Shown piece after piece: positions 51,531-61,345 of a stretch of DNA of 64,000 nt (its first letter is position 1; each line of letters starts with the position of its first letter). The notes under the pieces are model-generated. The model worked only from the letters and a program-made list of their open reading frames with translations. It was not told the origin of the DNA and did not search any database. Made by a program: the position numbers and the translations under genes. Source of the DNA: Loripinus fragilis (lineage: Eukaryota; Mollusca; Bivalvia; Lucinida; Lucinidae); contig CAXHUL010000257.1 of assembly GCA_964019695.1 (NCBI GenBank), positions 496,001-560,000 on the forward strand, given 5' to 3'.

Positions 51531-54500
51531 TTTTCCCATAGGGCCCAAGGCAAATGGGGATAGCGGTTGTACGCGCTTTCTAAGGCTCTGATCGCTTTTA
51601 GATTTTGCACGCGGATAGGGCCAACAGAGGCGCAGGTATTGCCATGCGCACCCGCCCGCAACAATGTTTCGATACCGAGTTATCGGGGTGTGGAAGTCCG
51701 CCGCCCCGAAGCTTTACGCGCTTCTGTCTCGCGAACTACTATTTTCATCATGCCCACACGGGCATCAGTTTGTAGTACGGGAGGCCGTCTACAAATGGTG
51801 AAAATTTCAAAGCGTTCCGTCGGGAAATTAAAAAGTTATGAGCATTAGAAGATCTTCCCATTAGGCCCCATTAGGCCACAGTAGCCGACCGGGCCTAAAA
51901 CTTGCGCGGGTCACTTTCACGGACGGGCTCGAAACTGGTGCCAGAAGTTAGCCCCCGACCAGAGCTTCATTGTGAGGCATTGCGTAAAATTTTCCGTCCC
52001 CCGAGTGCCGAGCAATAGCCCCTGAAAGGGCTTTCGGCACAATTTTCACGCCCTTATTTGAGCCACTTGTAGCCGAAGGAATTTTGCGCAAATGACTGAG
52101 AGGTGCTCCTGGGCACTGCTCATCACTTTGCAATAGGTTCCGGGGCTTTTCGCGAAGGTCGCGTTTTCTCAAACTTTGATGGCATTAGTGGGTGGGGTGT
52201 GAAAACCTCCGAATGCATGGTTCTCAGCTCCTGCTGTGGGCAGCAAGCCAATTTTTTTTCCAAAATGTTGACCTATAAAAGAGCTTACTCGGGTGTGAAA
52301 ATTATCATTGTGCGCGCGCGCCCCGGACCGCAATTATGATATTTCCTGTTTTCCCATAGGGCCCAAGGCAAATGGGGATAGCGGTTGTACGCGCTTTCTA
52401 AGGCTCTGATCGCTTTTAGATTTTGCACGCGGATAGGGCCAACAGAGGCGCAGGTATTGCCATGCGCACCCGCCCGCAACAATGTTTCGATACCGAGTTA
52501 TCGGGGTGTGGAAGTCCGCCGCCCCGAAGCTTTACGCGCTTCCGTCTCGCGAACTACTATTTTCATCATGCCCACACGGGCATCAGTTTGTAGTACGGGA
52601 GGCCGTCTACAAATGGTGAAAATTTCAAAGCGTTCCGTCGGGAAATTAAAAAGTTATGAGCATTAGAAGATCTTCCCATTAGGCCCCATTAGGCCACAGT
52701 AGCCGACCGGGCCTAAAACTTGCGCGGGTCACTTTCACGGACGGGCTCGAAACTGGTGCCAGAAGTTAGCCCCCGACCAGAGCTTCATTGTGAGGCATTG
52801 CGTAAAATTTTCCGTCCCCCGAGTGCCGAGCAATAGCCCCTGAAAGGGCTTTCGGCACAATTTTCACGCCCTTATTTGAGCCACTTGTAGCCGAAGGAAT
52901 TTTGCGCAAATGACTGAGAGGTGCTCCTGGGCACTGCTCATCACTTTGCAATAGGTTCCGGGGCTTTTCGCGAAGGTCGCGTTTTCTCAAACTTTGATGG
53001 CATTAGTGGGTGGGGTGTGAAAACCTCCGAATGCATGGTTCTCAGCTCCTGCTGTGGGCAGCAAGCCAATTTTTTTTCCAAAATGTTGACCTATAAAAGA
53101 GCTTACTCGGGTGTGAAAATTATCATTGTGCGCGCGCGCCCCGGACCGCAATTATGATATTTCCTGTTTTCCCATAGGGCCCAAGGCAAATGGGGATAGC
53201 GGTTGTACGCGCTTTCTAAGGCTCTGATCGCTTTTAGATTTTGCACGCGGATAGGGCCAACAGAGGCGCAGGTATTGCCATGCGCACCCGCCCGCAACAA
53301 TGTTTCGATACCGAGTTATCGGGGTGTGGAAGTCCGCCGCCCCGAAGCTTTACGCGCTTCCGTCTCGCGAACTACTATTTTCATCATGCCCACACGGGCA
53401 TCAGTTTGTAGTACGGGAGGCCGTCTACAAATGGTGAAAATTTCAAAGCGTTCCGTCGGGAAATTAAAAAGTTATGAGCATTAGAAGATCTTCCCATTAG
53501 GCCCCATTAGGCCACAGTAGCCGACCGGGCCTAAAACTTGCGCGGGTCACTTTCACGGACGGGCTCGAAACTGGTGCCAGAAGTTAGCCCCCGACCAGAG
53601 CTTCATTGTGAGGCATTGCGTAAAATTTTCCGTCCCCCGAGTGCCGAGCAATAGCCCCTGAAAGGGCTTTCGGCACAATTTTCACGCCCTTATTTGAGCC
53701 ACTTGTAGCCGAAGGAATTTTGCGCAAATGACTGAGAGGTGCTCCTGGGCACTGCTCATCACTTTGCAATAGGTTCCGGGGCTTTTCGCGAAGGTCGCGT
53801 TTTCTCAAACTTTGATGGCATTAGTGGGTGGGGTGTGAAAACCTCCGAATGCATGGTTCTCAGCTCCTGCTGTGGGCAGCAAGCCAATTTTTTTTCCAAA
53901 ATGTTGACCTATAAAAGAGCTTACTCGGGTGTGAAAATTATCATTGTGCGCGCGCGCCCCGGACCGCAATTATGATATTTCCTGTTTTCCCATAGGGCCC
54001 AAGGCAAATGGGGATAGCGGTTGTACGCGCTTTCTAAGGCTCTGATCGCTTTTAGATTTTGCACGCGGATAGGGCCAACAGAGGCGCAGGTATTGCCATG
54101 CGCACCCGCCCGCAACAATGTTTCGATACCGAGTTATCGGGGTGTGGAAGTCCGCCGCCCCGAAGCTTTACGCGCTTCCGTCTCGCGAACTACTATTTTC
54201 ATCATGCCCACACGGGCATCAGTTTGTAGTACGGGAGGCCGTCTACAAATGGTGAAAATTTCAAAGCGTTCCGTCGGGAAATTAAAAAGTTATGAGCATT
54301 AGAAGATCTTCCCATTAGGCCCCATTAGGCCACAGTAGCCGACCGGGCCTAAAACTTGCGCGGGTCACTTTCACGGACGGGCTCGAAACTGGTGCCAGAA
54401 GTTAGCCCCCGACCAGAGCTTCATTGTGAGGCATTGCGTAAAATTTTCCGTCCCCCGAGTGCCGAGCAATAGCCCCTGAAAGGGCTTTCGGCACAATTTT

Positions 54501-57500
54501 CACGCCCTTATTTGAGCCACTTGTAGCCGAAGGAATTTTGCGCAAATGACTGAGAGGTGCTCCTGGGCACTGCTCATCACTTTGCAATAGGTTCCGGGGC
54601 TTTTCGCGAAGGTCGCGTTTTCTCAAACTTTGATGGCATTAGTGGGTGGGGTGTGAAAACCTCCGAATGCATGGTTCTCAGCTCCTGCTGTGGGCAGCAA
54701 GCCAATTTTTTTTCCAAAATGTTGACCTATAAAAGAGCTTACTCGGGTGTGAAAATTATCATTGTGCGCGCGCGCCCCGGACCGCAATTATGATATTTCC
54801 TGTTTTCCCATAGGGCCCAAGGCAAATGGGGATAGCGGTTGTACGCGCTTTCTAAGGCTCTGATCGCTTTTAGATTTTGCACGCGGATAGGGCCAACAGA
54901 GGCGCAGGTATTGCCATGCGCACCCGCCCGCAACAATGTTTCGATACCGAGTTATCGGGGTGTGGAAGTCCGCCGCCCCGAAGCTTTACGCGCTTCCGTC
55001 TCGCGAACTACTATTTTCATCATGCCCACACGGGCATCAGTTTGTAGTACGGGAGGCCGTCTACAAATGGTGAAAATTTCAAAGCGTTCCGTCGGGAAAT
55101 TAAAAAGTTATGAGCATTAGAAGATCTTCCCATTAGGCCCCATTAGGCCACAGTAGCCGACCGGGCCTAAAACTTGCGCGGGTCACTTTCACGGACGGGC
55201 TCGAAACTGGTGCCAGAAGTTAGCCCCCGACCAGAGCTTCATTGTGAGGCATTGCGTAAAATTTTCCGTCCCCCGAGTGCCGAGCAATAGCCCCTGAAAG
55301 GGCTTTCGGCACAATTTTCACGCCCTTATTTGAGCCACTTGTAGCCGAAGGAATTTTGCGCAAATGACTGAGAGGTGCTCCTGGGCACTGCTCATCACTT
55401 TGCAATAGGTTCCGGGGCTTTTCGCGAAGGTCGCATTTTCTCAAACTTTGATGGCATTAGTGGGTGGGGTGTGAAAACCTCCGAATGCATGGTTCTCAGC
55501 TCCTGCTGTGGGCAGCAAGCCAATTTTTTTTCCAAAATGTTGACCTATAAAAGAGCTTACTCGGGTGTGAAAATTATCATTGTGCGCGCGCGCCCCGGAC
55601 CGCAATTATGATATTTCCTGTTTTCCCATAGGGCCCAAGGCAAATGGGGATAGCGGTTGTACGCGCTTTCTAAGGCTCTGATCGCTTTTAGATTTTGCAC
55701 GCGGATAGGGCCAACAGAGGCGCAGGTATTGCCATGCGCACCCGCCCGCAACAATGTTTCGATACCGAGTTATCGGGGTGTGGAAGTCCGCCGCCCCGAA
55801 GCTTTACGCGCTTCCGTCTCGCGAACTACTATTTTCATCATGCCCACACGGGCATCAGTTTGTAGTACGGGAGGCCGTCTACAAATGGTGAAAATTTCAA
55901 AGCGTTCCGTCGGGAAATTAAAAAGTTATGAGCATTAGAAGATCTTCCCATTAGGCCCCATTAGGCCACAGTAGCCGACCGGGCCTAAAACTTGCGCGGG
56001 TCACTTTCACGGACGGGCTCGAAACTGGTGCCAGAAGTTAGCCCCCGACCAGAGCTTCATTGTGAGGCATTGCGTAAAATTTTCCGTCCCCCGAGTGCCG
56101 AGCAATAGCCCCTGAAAGGGCTTTCGGCACAATTTTCACGCCCTTATTTGAGCCACTTGTAGCCGAAGGAATTTTGCGCAAATGACTGAGAGGTGCTCCT
56201 GGGCACTGCTCATCACTTTGCAATAGGTTCCGGGGCTTTTCGCGAAGGTCGCGTTTTCTCAAACTTTGATGGCATTAGTGGGTGGGGTGTGAAAACCTCC
56301 GAATGCATGGTTCTCAGCTCCTGCTGTGGGCAGCAAGCCAATTTTTTTTCCAAAATGTTGACCTATAAAAGAGCTTACTCGGGTGTGAAAATTATCATTG
56401 TGCGCGCGCGCCCCGGACCGCAATTATGATATTTCCTGTTTTCCCATAGGGCCCAAGGCAAATGGGGATAGCGGTTGTACGCGCTTTCTAAGGCTCTGAT
56501 CGCTTTTAGATTTTGCACGCGGATAGGGCCAACAGAGGCGCAGGTATTGCCATGCGCACCCGCCCGCAACAATGTTTCGATACCGAGTTATCGGGGTGTG
56601 GAAGTCCGCCGCCCCGAAGCTTTACGCGCTTCCGTCTCGCGAACTACTATTTTCATCATGCCCACACGGGCATCAGTTTGTAGTACGGGAGGCCGTCTAC
56701 AAATGGTGAAAATTTCAAAGCGTTCCGTCGGGAAATTAAAAAGTTATGAGCATTAGAAGATCTTCCCATTAGGCCCCATTAGGCCACAGTAGCCGACCGG
56801 GCCTAAAACTTGCGCGGGTCACTTTCACGGACGGGCTCGAAACTGGTGCCAGAAGTTAGCCCCCGACCAGAGCTTCATTGTGAGGCATTGCGTAAAATTT
56901 TCCGTCCCCCGAGTGCCGAGCAATAGCCCCTGAAAGGGCTTTCGGCACAATTTTCACGCCCTTATTTGAGCCACTTGTAGCCGAAGGAATTTTGCGCAAA
57001 TGACTGAGAGGTGCTCCTGGGCACTGCTCATCACTTTGCAATAGGTTCCGGGGCTTTTCGCGAAGGTCGCGTTTTCTCAAACTTTGATGGCATTAGTGGG
57101 TGGGGTGTGAAAACCTCCGAATGCATGGTTCTCAGCTCCTGCTGTGGGCAGCAAGCCAATTTTTTTTCCAAAATGTTGACCTATAAAAGAGCTTACTCGG
57201 GTGTGAAAATTATCATTGTGCGCGCGCGCCCCGGACCGCAATTATGATATTTCCTGTTTTCCCATAGGGCCCAAGGCAAATGGGGATAGCGGTTGTACGC
57301 GCTTTCTAAGGCTCTGATCGCTTTTAGATTTTGCACGCGGATAGGGCCAACAGAGGCGCAGGTATTGCCATGCGCACCCGCCCGCAACAATGTTTCGATA
57401 CCGAGTTATCGGGGTGTGGAAGTCCGCCGCCCCGAAGCTTTACGCGCTTCCGTCTCGCGAACTACTATTTTCATCATGCCCACACGGGCATCAGTTTGTA

Positions 57501-60500
57501 GTACGGGAGGCCGTCTACAAATGGTGAAAATTTCAAAGCGTTCCGTCGGGAAATTAAAAAGTTATGAGCATTAGAAGATCTTCCCATTAGGCCCCATTAG
57601 GCCACAGTAGCCGACCGGGCCTAAAACTTGCGCGGGTCACTTTCACGGACGGGCTCGAAACTGGTGCCAGAAGTTAGCCCCCGACCAGAGCTTCATTGTG
57701 AGGCATTGCGTAAAATTTTCCGTCCCCCGAGTGCCGAGCAATAGCCCCTGAAAGGGCTTTCGGCACAATTTTCACGCCCTTATTTGAGCCACTTGTAGCC
57801 GAAGGAATTTTGCGCAAATGACTGAGAGGTGCTCCTGGGCACTGCTCATCACTTTGCAATAGGTTCCGGGGCTTTTCGCGAAGGTCGCGTTTTCTCAAAC
57901 TTTGATGGCATTAGTGGGTGGGGTGTGAAAACCTCCGAATGCATGGTTCTCAGCTCCTGCTGTGGGCAGCAAGCCAATTTTTTTTCCAAAATGTTGACCT
58001 ATAAAAGAGCTTACTCGGGTGTGAAAATTATCATTGTGCGCGCGCGCCCCGGACCGCAATTATGATATTTCCTGTTTTCCCATAGGGCCCAAGGCAAATG
58101 GGGATAGCGGTTGTACGCGCTTTCTAAGGCTCTGATCGCTTTTAGATTTTGCACGCGGATAGGGCCAACAGAGGCGCAGGTATTGCCATGCGCACCCGCC
58201 CGCAACAATGTTTCGATACCGAGTTATCGGGGTGTGGAAGTCCGCCGCCCCGAAGCTTTACGCGCTTCCGTCTCGCGAACTACTATTTTCATCATGCCCA
58301 CACGGGCATCAGTTTGTAGTACGGGAGGCCGTCTACAAATGGTGAAAATTTCAAAGCGTTCCGTCGGGAAATTAAAAAGTTATAACATTAGAAGATCTTC
58401 CCATTAGGCCCCATTAGGCCACAGTAGCCGACCGGGCCTAAAACTTGCGCGGGTCACTTTCACGGACGGGCTCGAAACTGGTGCCAGAAGTTAGCCCCCG
58501 ACCAGAGCTTCATTGCGAGGCATTGCGTAAAATTTTCCGTCCCCCGAGTGCCGAGCAATAGCCCCTGAAAGGGCTTTCGGCACAATTTTCACGCCCTTAT
58601 TTGAGCCACTTGTAGCCGAAGGAATTTTGCGCAAATGACTGAGAGGTGCTCCTGGGCACTGCTCATCACTTTGCAATAGGTTCCGGGGCTTTTCGCGAAG
58701 GTCGCGTTTTCTCAAACTTTGATGGCATTAGTGGGTGGGGTGTGAAAACCTCCGAATGCATGGTTCTCAGCTCCTGCTGTGGGCAGCAAGCCAATTTTTT
58801 TTCCAAAATGTTGACCTATAAAAGAGCTTACTCGGGTGTGAAAATTATCATTGTGCGCGCACGCCCCGGACCGCAATTATGATATTTCCTGTTTTCCCAT
58901 AGGGCCCAAGGCAAATGGGGATAGCGGTTGTACGCGCTTTCTAAGGCTCTGATCGCTTTTAGATTTTGCACGCGGATAGGGCCAACAGAGGCGCAGGTAT
59001 TGCCATGCGCACCCGCCCGCAACAATGTTTCGATACCGAGTTATCGGGGTGTGGAAGTCCGCCGCCCCGAAGCTTTACGCGCTTCCGTCTCGCGAACTAC
59101 TATTTTCATCATGCCCACACGGGCATCAGTTTGTAGTACGGGAGGCCGTCTACAAATGGTGAAAATTTCAAAGCGTTCCGTCGGGAAATTAAAAAGTTAT
59201 GAGCATTAGAAGATCTTCCCATTAGGCCCCATTAGGCCACAGTAGCCGACCGGGCCTAAAACTTGCGCGGGTCACTTTCACGGACGGGCTCGAAACTGGT
59301 GCCAGAAGTTAGCCCCCGACCAGAGCTTCATTGTGAGGCATTGCGTAAAATTTTCCGTCCCCCGAGTGCCGAGCAATAGCCCCTGAAAGGGCTTTCGGCA
59401 CAATTTTCACGCCCTTATTTGAGCCACTTGTAGCCGAAGGAATTTTGCGCAAATGACTGAGAGGTGCTCCTGGGCACTGCTCATCACTTTGCAATAGGTT
59501 CCGGGGCTTTTCGCGAAGGTCGCGTTTTCTCAAACTTTGATGGCATTAGTGGGTGGGGTGTGAAAACCTCCGAATGCATGGTTCTCAGCTCCTGCTGTGG
59601 GCAGCAAGCCAATTTTTTTTCCAAAATGTTGACCTATAAAAGAGCTTACTCGGGTGTGAAAATTATCATTGTGCGCGCGCGCCCCGGACCGCAATTATGA
59701 TATTTCCTGTTTTCCCATAGGGCCCAAGGCAAATGGGGATAGCGGTTGTACGCGCTTTCTAAGGCTCTGATCGCTTTTAGATTTTGCACGCGGATAGGGC
59801 CAACAGAGGCGCAGGTATTGCCATGCGCACCCGCCCGCAACAATGTTTCGATACCGAGTTATCGGGGTGTGGAAGTCCGCCGCCCCGAAGCTTTACGCGC
59901 TTCCGTCTCGCGAACTACTATTTTCATCATGCCCACACGGGCATCAGTTTGTAGTACGGGAGGCCGTCTACAAATGGTGAAAATTTCAAAGCGTTCCGTC
60001 GGGAAATTAAAAAGTTATGAGCATTAGAAGATCTTCCCATTAGGCCCCATTAGGCCACAGTAGCCGACCGGGCCTAAAACTTGCGCGGGTCACTTTCACG
60101 GACGGGCTCGAAACTGGTGCCAGAAGTTAGCCCCCGACCAGAGCTTCATTGTGAGGCATTGCGTAAAATTTTCCGTCCCCCGAGTGCCGAGCAATAGCCC
60201 CTGAAAGGGCTTTCGGCACAATTTTCACGCCCTTATTTGAGCCACTTGTAGCCGAAGGAATTTTGCGCAAATGACTGAGAGGTGCTCCTGGGCACTGCTC
60301 ATCACTTTGCAATAGGTTCCGGGGCTTTTCGCGAAGGTCGCGTTTTCTCAAACTTTGATGGCATTAGTGGGTGGGGTGTGAAAACCTCCGAATGCATGGT
60401 TCTCAGCTCCTGCTGTGGGCAGCAAGCCAATTTTTTTTCCAAAATGTTGACCTATAAAAGAGCTTACTCGGGTGTGAAAATTATCATTGTGCGCGCGCGC

Positions 60501-61345
60501 CCCGGACCGCAATTATGATATTTCCTGTTTTCCCATAGGGCCCAAGGCAAATGGGGATAGCGGTTGTACGCGCTTTCTAAGGCTCTGATCGCTTTTAGAT
60601 TTTGCACGCGGATAGGGCCAACAGAGGCGCAGGTATTGCCATGCGCACCCGCCCGCAACAATGTTTCGATACCGAGTTATCGGGGTGTGGAAGTCCGCCG
60701 CCCCGAAGCTTTACGCGCTTCCGTCTCGCGAACTACTATTTTCATCATGCCCACACGGGCATCAGTTTGTAGTACGGGAGGCCGTCTACAAATGGTGAAA
60801 ATTTCAAAGCGTTCCGTCGGGAAATTAAAAAGTTATGAGCATTAGAAGATCTTCCCATTAGGCCCCATTAGGCCACAGTAGCCGACCGGGCCTAAAACTT
60901 GCGCGGGTCACTTTCACGGACGGGCTCGAAACTGGTGCCAGAAGTTAGCCCCCGACCAGAGCTTCATTGTGAGGCATTGCGTAAAATTTTCCGTCCCCCG
61001 AGTGCCGAGCAATAGCCCCTGAAAGGGCTTTCGGCACAATTTTCACGCCCTTATTTGAGCCACTTGTAGCCGAAGGAATTTTGCGCAAATGACTGAGAGG
61101 TGCTCCTGGGCACTGCTCATCACTTTGCAATAGGTTCCGGGGCTTTTCGCGAAGGTCGCGTTTTCTCAAACTTTGATGGCATTAGTGGGTGGGGTGTGAA
61201 AACCTCCGAATGCATGGTTCTCAGCTCCTGCTGTGGGCAGCAAGCCAATTTTTTTTCCAAAATGTTGACCTATAAAAGAGCTTACTCGGGTGTGAAAATT
61301 ATCATTGTGCGCGCGCGCCCCGGACCGCAATTATGATATTTCCTG
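51531..61345 (+). repeat. Array segment, units 64-75, most homogeneous zone
   Basis: Twelve units with very few differences: C-to-T at 51725 (m195, unit 64), G-to-A at 55435 (m633, unit 68), and a small group in unit 72. Units 65, 66, 67, 69, 70, 71, 73, 74 and 75 look identical to each other and to consensus. If Block B is the start of a tandem 18-kb duplication, this zone would be the partner of units 42-51, which are also nearly invariant, but the unit 45 T7 marker is not seen at the expected unit 67. No gene is present. Confidence 0.88.
58075..58891 (+). repeat. Unit 72, 817 bp, deletion plus three substitutions
   Basis: The motif ttatgagcatt reads ttataacatt at 58380-58389, best explained by loss of G at m310 together with G-to-A at m312. 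The m312A change is also found in units 34 and 56 and is not at a CpG, so common descent is possible. The unit also has T-to-C at 58516, which creates a CpG, and G-to-A at 58861 in the CG tract. Confidence 0.85.
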
